Assembly (NCBI GenBank): GCA_030447945.1
Contig: JAUJNV010000045.1
Location: 1 to 12,632 of the forward strand
DNA: 12,632 bases
Direction of reading: 5' to 3'
Source: Fimbriimonas sp.
Lineage (GTDB): Bacteria > Armatimonadota > Fimbriimonadia > Fimbriimonadales > Fimbriimonadaceae
A program made the position numbers and the translations under genes. Below are positions 1-6,676 of the stretch, piece after piece; within the stretch, counting starts at the first letter, position 1, and every line of letters starts with the position of its first letter. The notes under the pieces are model-generated. The model was not told the origin of the DNA. It was given only the letters and a program-made list of their open reading frames with translations, and did no database searches.

Positions 1-1
1 G

Positions 2-841
2 GAGGTGGACGCATCCGTCGCCGGCCGCCCGTCGGAATATGCCTTCGGCTTTTACTCGGACGCGGACCACCTGGAATGGCTGCATGACTGCACGGCCGCG
101 CCCATCGTGGCGATGGCGTTCCGCACGCCCCACCGCTGGAGCGCGCTCAATCGCGTCGGCGGGACCTTGGGGAGTTACCTGGAGAAGTTCCGCCATGCGA
201 CGAACGGCGCCGTGCGCATTCAGGACGGGTTCGTGATGCACCGCCGGGGCGGATTCTGGCGCCTCCGCCTCTCGGAGGTCCCCGAGTCGTGGCTCCGCCC
301 GCTGGAGGCGGGCGCGAAGCTGCGCCCGAGCCTGGAAGGGTATGCGGCGCTCGCCGCCCGCCTGAGCCCATTACAGGCGGCGAGCTTCGCCTCGGAGTCC
401 AACATCCTCGTCCGTTTCAACGCGTACCCGCTCGCCGACGCACTTCCCGCCTTGCGGTTCTACGCCACTCTCACTCCGACGCAGAAGCGGACCGCGCTCG
501 CCGGCCAGCCCGTGCCGCTGGAATCGATGAGCGGGGCGCAGCGCGACGCGTTCGGGCGGGCGGTGCTCGCGAGCGCCTTCACCGCGGCGAGCTTTGGCAA
601 GGCGATGCTCATGGCCTTCGACCGTCAGTGGAGCTACGAGGCGCTGAACGGCTTTGCCTTCTGGATAAACACGAAGGACGTCAACGCGGCCAACCATGGC
701 CGTCCGCAACCCCAGGATATCGACCTCGGGGCCAAGCCCCCCGAGTACGAGCCGCAGAAGCCCCAGCCCGGCATGGCCTTCGCCTTCGGCCCAGACCCGG
801 CAAACGGCGTCGTGTACACGAGCGACCGGCTCGGTACGTAA
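2..841 (+). CDS. Unrecognised protein, 3' part of a gene cut by the window edge
   Basis: The reading frame is open from the left edge to a TAA. A GTG at position 5 could be read as a start, but the GGAGG there overlaps it instead of lying 5 to 9 bases upstream, so the gene most likely begins outside the window. About 279 residues are visible. They contain aromatic-rich stretches (near AFGFYSD, GFWRLRL and LNGFAFWINTK) and a Pro/Gln-rich tail (EPQKPQPG), with no transmembrane segment. I recognise no family or catalytic motif. The uniform high-GC codon use and clean stop make it a real gene. It is followed by a strong hairpin and then queF. Function is unknown. Confidence 0.7.
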   Translation, partial: EVDASVAGRPSEYAFGFYSDADHLEWLHDCTAAPIVAMAFRTPHRWSALNRVGGTLGSYLEKFRHATNGAVRIQDGFVMHRRGGFWRLRLSEVPESWLRPLEAGAKLRPSLEGYAALAARLSPLQAASFASESNILVRFNAYPLADALPALRFYATLTPTQKRTALAGQPVPLESMSGAQRDAFGRAVLASAFTAASFGKAMLMAFDRQWSYEALNGFAFWINTKDVNAANHGRPQPQDIDLGAKPPEYEPQKPQPGMAFAFGPDPANGVVYTSDRLGT

Positions 842-843
842 AA

Positions 844-885
844 GGCGTTGAGGCGTTCCGGAGCCTTCCCCAACGCCTCAACGCC
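844..885. repeat. Perfect 14-bp inverted repeat (hairpin) between the first gene and queF
   Basis: Bases 844-857 (GGCGTTGAGGCGTT) are exactly complementary to 872-885, with a 14-base loop. No T-run follows, so it is not a classic intrinsic terminator, though it could protect or end the upstream transcript. The right arm continues straight into the 8-bp tandem repeat in front of queF. Confidence 0.75.
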
Positions 886-901
886 CTAGCGCCCTAACGC
901 C
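878..901. repeat. Three 8-bp tandem units abutting the queF start codon
   Basis: The units are TCAACGCC, CTAGCGCC and CTAACGCC in direct succession. The last base of the array is immediately before the ATG of queF, so the whole ribosome-binding region is repeat sequence and contains no purine-rich SD. The array resembles the 7-bp arrays elsewhere in the window in style but not in unit sequence. Confidence 0.65.
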
Positions 902-1246
902 ATGATTCTCGAAACCTTCCCCAACCCCGCTGCCCACCGCGACTACACGATCCTTCACACCTGTCCCGAATTCACGAGTGTGTGCCCCAAGACGGGCCAG
1001 CCGGACTTCGCGACGATCGACCTGGAGTACATCCCCGACGCGACCTGTATCGAGCTCAAGTCGCTGAAGCTCTACTACTACTCATTCCGCCAGGAGGGGA
1101 TCTTCTACGAGGGGGTCGTCAACCGCCTCCTCGACGAGCTCTCCGCCGCCTGCTCCCCCCGTTGGATGCGCGTCACCGGACGCTTCGCCGTGCGCGGCGG
1201 CATCTCCTCAGTGATCGTGGCGGAGACGGGGCCCAACGCCGGATGA
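902..1246 (+). CDS. queF: NADPH-dependent 7-cyano-7-deazaguanine reductase (preQ0 reductase)
   Basis: QueF reduces the nitrile of preQ0 to the aminomethyl group of preQ1 with NADPH, a cytosolic step in queuosine tRNA modification. The 114-residue product is the short single-domain (YkvM-like) form in the tunnelling-fold superfamily. It carries the segment [14 protein letters not shown], with Cys28 as the expected nucleophile forming the thioimide and Asp35 as the acid, followed by the family signature [10 protein letters not shown] (residues 51-60) and FRQEGIFYE. The ATG is the only sensible start because family members begin just before the FPNP-like segment, yet no SD precedes it. No other queuosine gene is visible, so it is not in a que operon here. 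Identification rests on several conserved motifs and is firm. Confidence 0.95.
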   Translation: MILETFPNPAAHRDYTILHTCPEFTSVCPKTGQPDFATIDLEYIPDATCIELKSLKLYYYSFRQEGIFYEGVVNRLLDELSAACSPRWMRVTGRFAVRGGISSVIVAETGPNAG

Positions 1247-1253
1247 GTCGTGG

Positions 1254-1319
1254 AAGGTTAGAGGCTAGAGGTCAGGGAAAGGCTGTACCTCAACCCTCTA
1301 ACCTCTAACCTCTAACCTT
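1254..1319. repeat. Hairpin repeat built from 7-bp units, copy A
   Basis: The left arm 1254-1272 (AAGGTTAGAGGCTAGAGGT) pairs with the right arm 1301-1319 with one mismatch in 19 bp. The right arm is a run of TAACCTC-type heptamers. The central part shares CAGGGA and GTACCTCAACCCTCT with copy B at 4253-4329, so the two are copies of one element and not independent hairpins. It lies between the convergent queF and hydrolase genes, and its right arm runs into the hydrolase coding end. Confidence 0.8.
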
Positions 1320-2573
1320 CCTGATCACCTTCACCGGCGAGGACAGGCTGAACGCCCTCCCGTCGATGCGGTAGCGCATCTCCCGCATGACGGCGGCGTT
1401 CCGGCCTTCGGGGAGCCGGTACTGACGCGTCAGAGTCGGGTCCGTTGTGGAGCCGGTGGCCACCGGCTCCCATTTCGACTCGCGAAAGTCCAGGGAGTCG
1501 GAGAGCGCCACCCACAACTTCGTAACTTCGGGGGCCATCCCCTTCGGAAAGACGCGCGCAAGGACTAGCCCTCCGGACCGCTCGTTGATCATCCAGTCCG
1601 GCCGGGGCATCTTCAACTCGCCCGCGATCGAGCGCGTAAAGGCCCCGATCGTCTCAATCGCCTGCAAGCCCCCTCCGAGGTTGTGACCCACGTTCGGCAC
1701 GACAAGGGCCCACTTATCCCCCGGCAATGCGCTCCAGTAGCCGCTGAGGGCGTCTACCTGCCAGTACCGGTCGTTCGCCCCGTTTACGATGAGCTTGGGC
1801 ATCGTCAGATTGCGTCGGTACGAGTAGGGGTCGATCCTCCTCGCGAGCTCGCGTCCTCGGGGGGTTAGCATCTGCTGCTGGAGGCCGCGGCGCGTGTAGT
1901 CCTGGATCTGCTCGCTGTAGGCGCCCCAGGTCTCCATTTGGTGGCGCATCTGCCACGGGACGTTAAGGTTGTCGATCACCATCGGCGCGATCCCCGCCAC
2001 CCGCTTGTCCCCTGTCGCGGCCACCATCCACGTCGTCCAGCCACGCTTGCTCGCGCCGGTGACCACGAAGCGCCGCAGCGGATCTTCCGAAGACTTCGTA
2101 GCCCCCTGAAGCGCGTCCATCGCCCGCACGGCGCTGCGCGCCATGGGGAAGAGGAGCGGCCACTCGGCATCGCCGGTCTCCAGGTACTTCTGGAAGGTGT
2201 GAGCGATGAGGTCGTCCTCGATCATCCCGTAGAGCGGCTGGTTCGGGATGTTGAAGAGCATGGCGATGGGCATTCCCGTGGCCTCGGCGAGGAGCGCGAG
2301 TTGGTTCACGTCGCTGGGGTTCGGGTCGCCGCCGGTGATATAGAGGACGGCGGTCCCCTTTCGGACCATCTTGCTCGGGCGCTGAAGCACGATCGTGTGC
2401 TTCCACGGCTCGCCGCGCCATAAACCGCTGGTCAAGCGAATTTCCGTGCGCCCTCGGCCCGTCTCTTTCACGGTAAACCCGTAAGAAGGATCGCGGCGGC
2501 GCACATAGTTCCGAAGCTCCGGCGGGGGCTCCGGACCGAGGGCGGCGAGGGCAAGTAAAGCAGACAGGATCAT
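1305..2573 (-). CDS. PhoPQ-activated pathogenicity-related protein family, secreted alpha/beta hydrolase
   Basis: The 422-residue protein matches the PhoPQ_related (PqaA/AprA-type) family, an alpha/beta-hydrolase fold of poorly defined substrate. A short hydrophobic N-terminus (MILSALLALAALG) followed by a proline-rich stretch looks like a signal peptide, so export is likely. The expected triad is visible: Ser175 in the nucleophile elbow GASKRGW, Asp268 in NGANDRYW and His297 in VGHNLGG. The segments YITGGDPNP and NIPNQPLYG are also characteristic. An SD-like GGAG lies four bases before the ATG. The gene diverges from the stalk-domain gene. Oddly, its last codons and stop are made of the hairpin repeat, giving the tail KVRG. 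The family call is firm; the substrate is unknown and no PhoPQ control is implied. Confidence 0.9.
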   Translation of the reverse strand: MILSALLALAALGPEPPPELRNYVRRRDPSYGFTVKETGRGRTEIRLTSGLWRGEPWKHTIVLQRPSKMVRKGTAVLYITGGDPNPSDVNQLALLAEATGMPIAMLFNIPNQPLYGMIEDDLIAHTFQKYLETGDAEWPLLFPMARSAVRAMDALQGATKSSEDPLRRFVVTGASKRGWTTWMVAATGDKRVAGIAPMVIDNLNVPWQMRHQMETWGAYSEQIQDYTRRGLQQQMLTPRGRELARRIDPYSYRRNLTMPKLIVNGANDRYWQVDALSGYWSALPGDKWALVVPNVGHNLGGGLQAIETIGAFTRSIAGELKMPRPDWMINERSGGLVLARVFPKGMAPEVTKLWVALSDSLDFRESKWEPVATGSTTDPTLTRQYRLPEGRNAAVMREMRYRIDGRAFSLSSPVKVIRKVRG

Positions 2574-2669
2574 TGGGCTCCGCCTTCTAGGTACGCTGGC
2601 CGGCGAAGGGACGATTCACCCGCACCCTTCGCGCTTATTGCGGAGTGGTTCGCAACAACGGCGTTTTCC

Positions 2670-2699
2670 TTGACAAGCGGATAAGGCAACGGAGAAAAT
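2670..2699 (+). promoter_or_regulatory. Candidate sigma-70-type promoter for the stalk-domain gene
   Basis: A perfect TTGACA (2670-2675) is followed after 18 bases by GAAAAT (2694-2699), four of six matches to the -10 consensus. Initiation would fall near 2706, leaving a leader of about 33 bases with the SD. It lies in the 165-base region between the divergent hydrolase and stalk genes. No convincing promoter for the hydrolase was seen there. Confidence 0.5.
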
Positions 2700-2738
2700 A
2701 GGCGCGCCCGTTTCGTGCGGGCAGTGAGAAGGAATTCT

Positions 2739-4244
2739 ATGCGAAACGCAAGTGGCAGAGTGCTTCGGACGGCGATGGTAGCGGGACTGGCGGTGATCGG
2801 CGCGGGCGCCTTCGCCGCGGGACTGAGGCCCCTCGACACTCGGATCGCCATCGACCGCGCGATCGACAGCCCAACGCTTACCGTCCGCTACAGCGGCGCC
2901 ACCGCCGTGCTCGTAGAGCTGCGCGTCAACGGCGTCAGCATGGGCACCCGCGAGGTCAGCGGCGCCCGGAGCAGCGGCGAGACGAACTTCACCTTGAACC
3001 TCGCCGAGCTTAAAGACGGCGAGAACGAAGTCGAGGTCCGCCTTTTCGATAAGTCTGGCAAGCTCCTAGGCAGCGAAAAGACGAAGATCGCGATGAACGA
3101 CACCGCCAAGGGTCCCGTCTACCTGACCACCCCCAAGGTCGGCCAGGAGGTGAAGGGCGCCGTCGAGGTGACCCTCGGCTTCGGCCGGCAGCTCAAGGAG
3201 CCGTTCGTGAGCTTCTTTGTGGACAAGGCGTTCAAGTCCATGTCGAACTTCCCGCCCTTCAGCTACGTGTGGGACACGACCCGCGAATCGAACGGCTGGC
3301 ACGAGATCGAGGCCTGGGCCATCGATCAGTCCAGCGCCACTTTCAAAACCCGCACGATCCGCGTCTACGTGAACAACCCGCGAGGCGAGACCAAGCGCGT
3401 AGCCGCCTCCGCTCCGGGCCTCCCCCCCGGGGCGCCGATCGTCAAGCCCCCGGTGAAGGTCAAGCTGCCGGTTGCGCGCGCGGCCGCCGTCAAGAGGCCC
3501 CCGATCAAGGCGCCCGCCGTAAAGGCGCTCCCCGTAAAGGCGCTCCCCGTCAAGGCGATCGGCATCAAGGCACCTAAGGTGTCTGCGATCAAGACTCCTG
3601 CGGTCAAGGCCAATATCAGCGCGATCGCGCCCATCGGTACCGCCGTGCAGGCTGCCGTCGGCAAGCCGATGGCGAATCCCAAGCGGGGCGTGCTCGGCGC
3701 GAGCAGCGGCCTGAAGCCGGCGATGTCCGCCGAAATGGTCGCGACCGGTCCGAAGTTCCTGACCCCCACCGGCACGCGAGTCGCCAAGGTCAAGGTCAAG
3801 CCGCCGGTGAAGGCCAAGGGCACTACCAAGGCGGCCGGGCGCACACCGATCGTCAAGGGCACCCGCCTTCCGGAGACCGGACGCTTCGCGGTGCTGCTCG
3901 ACGGCAGCTACGTCACCTTCGACGTAAGCCCCCGGGTCGACAACGGCGTTCCGATGACTCCCCTGCGTCACCTCCTCGAGAAGGGCGGCGGCAAGGTCGA
4001 CTGGGAAAGCGCCACAAAGACGATTCGCGCGGACGCCGAGGGCAAGAAGCTTTTCCTGAAGATCGGCGACCCCAACGCCAAGGTGAACAGCCTCGCCATC
4101 AGCCTGGAGGCGGCACCTTACCTCGACCGGAGCCGCACCATCGTCCCGCTGAGCTTCCTCCGCGACGCCCTCGGCGTCAACGTGGAGTACGACCGGGAGA
4201 CCGGCCACGTCCTCATCACAACGGCGAAGAAGAAGATCGGGTAA
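2739..4244 (+). CDS. Secreted protein with Ig-like region, Lys/Pro/Ala linker and C-terminal Cu-amine-oxidase-N-like (stalk) domain
   Basis: The ATG at 2739 has AAGGA five bases upstream; an in-frame GTG at 2715 would add eight residues and is less likely. The 501-residue product starts with a signal peptide (positive start, hydrophobic core near MVAGLAVIGAGAF, likely cleavage after AFA). Beta-rich segments follow to about residue 225, including LKDGENEVEVRLFD and WHEIEAWAID, which read like Ig-like or cadherin-like domains. A long basic low-complexity linker with repeats of the type PVKA/VKAL comes next, and then roughly 115 residues matching the copper amine oxidase N-terminal domain (GVPMTPLRHLLEKGG, TIVPLSFLRDALGVNVEYD). 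That domain is common in cell-surface proteins and does not imply oxidase activity. A wall- or envelope-associated role is inferred. Confidence 0.85.
   Translation: MRNASGRVLRTAMVAGLAVIGAGAFAAGLRPLDTRIAIDRAIDSPTLTVRYSGATAVLVELRVNGVSMGTREVSGARSSGETNFTLNLAELKDGENEVEVRLFDKSGKLLGSEKTKIAMNDTAKGPVYLTTPKVGQEVKGAVEVTLGFGRQLKEPFVSFFVDKAFKSMSNFPPFSYVWDTTRESNGWHEIEAWAIDQSSATFKTRTIRVYVNNPRGETKRVAASAPGLPPGAPIVKPPVKVKLPVARAAAVKRPPIKAPAVKALPVKALPVKAIGIKAPKVSAIKTPAVKANISAIAPIGTAVQAAVGKPMANPKRGVLGASSGLKPAMSAEMVATGPKFLTPTGTRVAKVKVKPPVKAKGTTKAAGRTPIVKGTRLPETGRFAVLLDGSYVTFDVSPRVDNGVPMTPLRHLLEKGGGKVDWESATKTIRADAEGKKLFLKIGDPNAKVNSLAISLEAAPYLDRSRTIVPLSFLRDALGVNVEYDRETGHVLITTAKKKIG
3518..3547 (+). repeat. 15-bp tandem duplication within the linker of the stalk protein
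   Basis: The unit CGTAAAGGCGCTCCC occurs twice without a break (3518-3532 and 3533-3547), followed by a near copy beginning CGTCAAGGCG. Each unit encodes five residues (VKALP), so duplication or loss keeps the frame and changes linker length. Confidence 0.8.
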
Positions 4245-4252
4245 GCGCATCC

Positions 4253-4329
4253 AAGGTTAGAGGTTAGAGGCGGCAGGGAGGGGCTCGTACCTCAACCCTC
4301 TCTTCTCTAACCTCTAACCTCTAACCTCT
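4253..4329. repeat. Hairpin repeat built from 7-bp units, copy B
   Basis: Bases 4254-4270 (AGGTTAGAGGTTAGAGG) pair perfectly with 4311-4327 over 17 bp. The centre shares CAGGGA and GTACCTCAACCCTCT with copy A, and the right arm is three TAACCTC-type heptamers. It fills the gap between the stalk gene and the PilZ gene. No T-run follows, so any terminator role would be non-canonical. Confidence 0.8.
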
Positions 4330-4386
4330 CCCCCCTTTCCCCCCGATAATGGGGTGGGGGAGCGCAGCCGTCCCCAGGGAGCCCCT

Positions 4387-4755
4387 TTGGAGTCGCATTA
4401 CGATAACGACAAGCGAAACGCCGCCCGCCTGCGGGTGCTCGACTACGCCGTAGTCTTGGGAGATGAGCCCAACGCGTCGATGAACGCCGTCGTGGTGGAC
4501 ATCGGCCTGGGCGGCCTTCAGCTTCATTCCCGCATACCCATCGCGGTCGGCGAGCAGGTCGGCGTCCGCGTGGGGATCGCCGCCGGCCCCCCGGTCGTGC
4601 TCCCTTGCGAGGTGCGCCACTCCGCGCCCATCGAGCGCAGCGGACTCTACGCGACCGGCGTCCGCTTCGTCCCCGGCGACCACGAGGAGCGCACCGCTGT
4701 GGCCACATTCGTCCACGGCGCGTTCCAGCGCCAGCGCGACACGCTCGACGGTTAG
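4387..4755 (+). CDS. PilZ-domain protein (putative c-di-GMP receptor)
   Basis: A single PilZ domain of about 122 residues, cytosolic, expected to bind cyclic di-GMP and act on a partner protein. The N-terminal RxxxR motif is present as RNAAR. The second motif, normally D/N-x-S-x-x-G, appears as DIGLGG, so the serine is glycine and nucleotide affinity may be altered. The beta-rich segment VRVGIAAGPPVVLPCEVRHS and the closing YATGVRFV fit the fold. I chose the TTG at 4387 because AGGGAG sits five bases upstream; a GTG at 4354 would add 11 residues with a low-complexity sequence. It is convergent with the next gene, three bases separating the stops. No diguanylate cyclase is in the window. Confidence 0.8.
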   Translation: MESHYDNDKRNAARLRVLDYAVVLGDEPNASMNAVVVDIGLGGLQLHSRIPIAVGEQVGVRVGIAAGPPVVLPCEVRHSAPIERSGLYATGVRFVPGDHEERTAVATFVHGAFQRQRDTLDG

Positions 4756-4758
4756 AGC

Positions 4759-5556
4759 CTAAGGCAAGGCATCGAGTACCGCCGACGGACGGGCCGTGCC
4801 GACGGTGGCCAGCAGGTCACGTGCCGCCTCGATGTCCTGGAGCGACGCCCGCCGTCCGCGCCAAGCGAGGCCGCTGCCCTCATACGACCAGGAAGAGGGG
4901 TCCTCGTCGAGCAGGCACGCGAGAATCTCCCGCCGGGACAGATCGATGCCGACCGCGAGCGCGGCGGCCCCGAGGGCGGGCAGCACCAGCGGCGCGTCCA
5001 GGGAGAGCCGGAAAGGGAGGTCGAGGGAGACGCACGTGTGCATGAAGCTCGCGACCGCTTCGGGCGGCGCGTCCGCGATTGCCGCACGCGCCCATTCGGA
5101 TTCCGCCAAAAGCTCCAGGGAATCCTCCACCGCTTCGTCCGGGGGCAACTGGACATAGACCTCCGCCTCGTCGAATCCGCGCAAATCGCGTAGCGTCGCC
5201 TCCAACCCCGCGTTGCCCGGCGCTCGGGCCAGAAAAGCCTCGATCCCCGCCTGCTCTCCGCTCGCCTCGACAAAGGCGTTCATCGCATCCGCCGCCCTTT
5301 CCAGCGAATCCTCCCAGGAGCCCCGGTCGCCCCTCGATCCCGCCGAGACCGCCAGTCGCACCTTCGCCTCCGGACGGTCGGCCAAAGCCTGGGAGAGCTC
5401 CGGAAGCGCCTCGACGGGACACACCAGCCGCCCCAGCGCCTCCACGCGCAATCCCTGCGTCAGGCTCAGGATCTCCTCCAAGGCCTCCTGAACCGACAGC
5501 TGGGCCGCCTCATGATCCACCCCAGCGCGCAGCAACCGCGTCAGAGACTCTTGCAC
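4759..5556 (-). CDS. Unrecognised acidic, leucine/alanine-rich protein
   Basis: The 265-residue product has no signal peptide or transmembrane segment and is rich in Leu, Ala and Glu, with a predicted alternation of short helices throughout. I recognise no catalytic or binding motif. A more hydrophobic segment near residues 185-205 (LVLPALGAAALAVGIDLS) and a Trp-containing C-terminal part (SSWSYEGSGLAWRG) are the only landmarks. The GTG start is the first in frame and lacks a strong SD. The gene diverges from the response regulator with 107 bases between starts. Codon use matches the neighbours, so it is likely a real conserved-hypothetical gene, perhaps lineage-specific. Function is unknown. 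Confidence 0.7.
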   Translation of the reverse strand: MQESLTRLLRAGVDHEAAQLSVQEALEEILSLTQGLRVEALGRLVCPVEALPELSQALADRPEAKVRLAVSAGSRGDRGSWEDSLERAADAMNAFVEASGEQAGIEAFLARAPGNAGLEATLRDLRGFDEAEVYVQLPPDEAVEDSLELLAESEWARAAIADAPPEAVASFMHTCVSLDLPFRLSLDAPLVLPALGAAALAVGIDLSRREILACLLDEDPSSWSYEGSGLAWRGRRASLQDIEAARDLLATVGTARPSAVLDALP

Positions 5557-5663
5557 GGGCGCAGTGTATCCTCGCGGACCTGACCTCCTGCCTGTGGGTA
5601 TTCTGAAAGCTTGTTCCGCGGGCTCACATCGTCGTGCCGCGAACGCGGCCCCCAGTGAAGATT

Positions 5664-6230
5664 ATGAGAGTGCTAATCGCGGACGACGACCCGATCATCC
5701 GCCTTGACCTGAAGCAGATGCTGGAGAACCTCGGGTACGAGGTCGTGGCGGAGGCGGGCGACGGCCAGCAAGCGATCGATCTTGCGCGCGAGGCGCAGCC
5801 GGACGTGTGCATCCTCGACGTTAAGATGCCCGTGATGGACGGCATCGAAGCGGTGACTCAGATCACCGAAGAGGCGATCGCGCCCACGATCCTGCTCACC
5901 GCCTACTCCGACAAGGAGCTGGTGGACCGCGCCAAGAGCGCGGGGGTCTTCGCCTATCTCGTCAAGCCGTTCAAGCCGAGCGACCTGCCTCCGTCGATCG
6001 AGGTCGCCCGGTCGCGCTTCGAGCAGAGCATGCACCTGAGCAAGGAGGTGGGCAGCCTCAACGAGAAGCTCGAGGCGCGCAAGCTCGTGGACCGCGCGAA
6101 GGGCATCCTCATGGACGAGCACAAGCTCTCGGAGGCCGAAGCCTACCGGCGCATCCAACTGCAATCGATGAACCTGCGCAAGACCATGCGCGAGGTCGCC
6201 GAGGCGATCATCCTCGCGAAGAGCATCTGA
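5664..6230 (+). CDS. Response regulator with receiver and ANTAR RNA-binding domains
   Basis: The 188-residue protein has an N-terminal CheY-like receiver (residues 1-120) with acidic Asp7/Asp8, phospho-acceptor Asp52 in ILDVKMP, Thr79 and Lys101 in VKPF. A short coiled coil near SKEVGSLNEKLEARK leads to an ANTAR domain (about 137-185: LVDRAKGILMDEHKLSEAEAYRRIQ). ANTAR regulators such as PdtaR and AmiR act as antiterminators by binding paired RNA hairpins with six-base loops. In-frame GTGs at 5634 and 5655 are alternative starts; I chose ATG 5664 because receivers begin with this strand. The match to the PdtaR layout is close, but no PdtaS-like kinase is adjacent, so it is an orphan here. Its transcript ends at a strong terminator. 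Confidence 0.92.
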   Translation: MRVLIADDDPIIRLDLKQMLENLGYEVVAEAGDGQQAIDLAREAQPDVCILDVKMPVMDGIEAVTQITEEAIAPTILLTAYSDKELVDRAKSAGVFAYLVKPFKPSDLPPSIEVARSRFEQSMHLSKEVGSLNEKLEARKLVDRAKGILMDEHKLSEAEAYRRIQLQSMNLRKTMREVAEAIILAKSI

Positions 6231-6254
6231 CAAGAGGTCCTTAGCGCACAGACA

Positions 6255-6287
6255 GGGACGCTTCCCGCCTAGGGAAGCGTCCCTTTT
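6255..6287 (+). terminator. Intrinsic terminator of the ANTAR regulator gene
   Basis: A perfect 12-bp stem (GGGACGCTTCCC at 6255-6266 with 6272-6283) has a 5-base loop and is followed by TTTT. It starts 24 bases after the stop codon and separates the regulator from the following non-coding interval. Confidence 0.9.
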
Positions 6288-6289
6288 GC

Positions 6290-6617
6290 TAAATGAGGAG
6301 CCCTTAGTGCCAAAGGCGCGGCCTGTCGCGGGAAGAGTGCTGCCACCGGTCGAAGCCGTGGCCCCCCAGATGGTAGGTGCGAAGCGTCTCAGATACGCAA
6401 CTGCCTGCGGAGCATCCGGTGCGTTCTCCGCAGGTGATGTCGTGCCGACGTTAAGCCCAAGCGTCGCGCAGGGCGACGACTACACGCGCTTCGCGCGTAC
6501 CAGCCGGAGAGCAGGTGGACCGAGCCCGTTCAACGCACAACTGCAGGACTCGCATTCATGCGGGACGGCGTCGCTGGTCGGCGAGAAATCGAGGGGCTAC
6601 CGTCGGCGTCATGAAAA
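6290..6617 (+). ncRNA. Candidate structured RNA of unknown class between two terminators
   Basis: This stretch of about 330 bases has no convincing protein gene on either strand. The plus strand contains several stable hairpins: 6342-6362 (GCCAC/GTGGC), 6404-6434 (CCTGCGGAG with CTCCGCAGG, 9 bp perfect), 6462-6478 (CGTCGC/GCGACG, 5-base loop), 6484-6498 (ACGCGC/GCGCGT) and 6551-6562 (CGCA/TGCG). GGAGCCC near 6298 can pair, with one bulge, with GGGCTACC at 6594-6601, which would close the ends of a molecule of about 300 bases. A terminator with plus-strand TTTCTC follows at 6620. I compared it with memory of RNase P RNA, 6S, SRP RNA, tmRNA and common riboswitches and found no match. The strand and boundaries are inferred; high GC alone produces hairpins, so confidence is modest. 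Confidence 0.35.
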
Positions 6618-6619
6618 AG

Positions 6620-6656
6620 AAGGCCGTCCGGCTTCCAAGGAAGCCGGACGGCCTTT
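6620..6656. terminator. Two-way intrinsic terminator
   Basis: A 16-bp perfect stem (6620-6635 with 6640-6655) with a CAAG loop is flanked by TTTCTC on the plus strand and by TTCTTTTTC on the minus strand. It lies 21 bases beyond the stop of the minus-strand lipoprotein gene and can also end plus-strand transcription from the preceding non-coding interval. The minus-strand T-tract is the better of the two. Confidence 0.85.
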
Positions 6657-6676
6657 CTCACTTCGCCGAGAGTTTC

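Noticed and set aside
2570..2851. A 93-codon minus-strand frame whose stop overlaps the hydrolase start
   Set aside because: The ATGA overlap looked like coupling, but the frame is antisense to the signal peptide of the stalk gene and covers its promoter; the product has no recognisable features.
3066..4250. A 394-codon open frame on the minus strand opposite the stalk-domain gene
   Set aside because: It is fully antisense to a well-supported secreted protein, has low-complexity Leu/Arg/Asp/Gly content typical of GC-rich antisense frames, and no recognisable domain.
6290..6380. tmRNA-like 5' motif on the minus strand (GGGGGG ... GGCTTCGACC)
   Set aside because: The motif resembles the conserved tmRNA start, but the molecule would run into the ANTAR gene, and I found no matching TpsiC arm, acceptor 3' strand or tag reading frame, either in standard or permuted order. 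The match is explained by the local hairpin at 6342-6362.
6290..6617. RNase P RNA, SRP RNA, 6S RNA, group I intron or common riboswitch
   Set aside because: The universal motifs I know for these (for example GAGGAAAGUCC, the GGAAGGAAGCAGCC segment, cobalamin, GEMM and ydaO cores) are absent. A few partial matches such as GCGGGAA and GTTCAACG are isolated.
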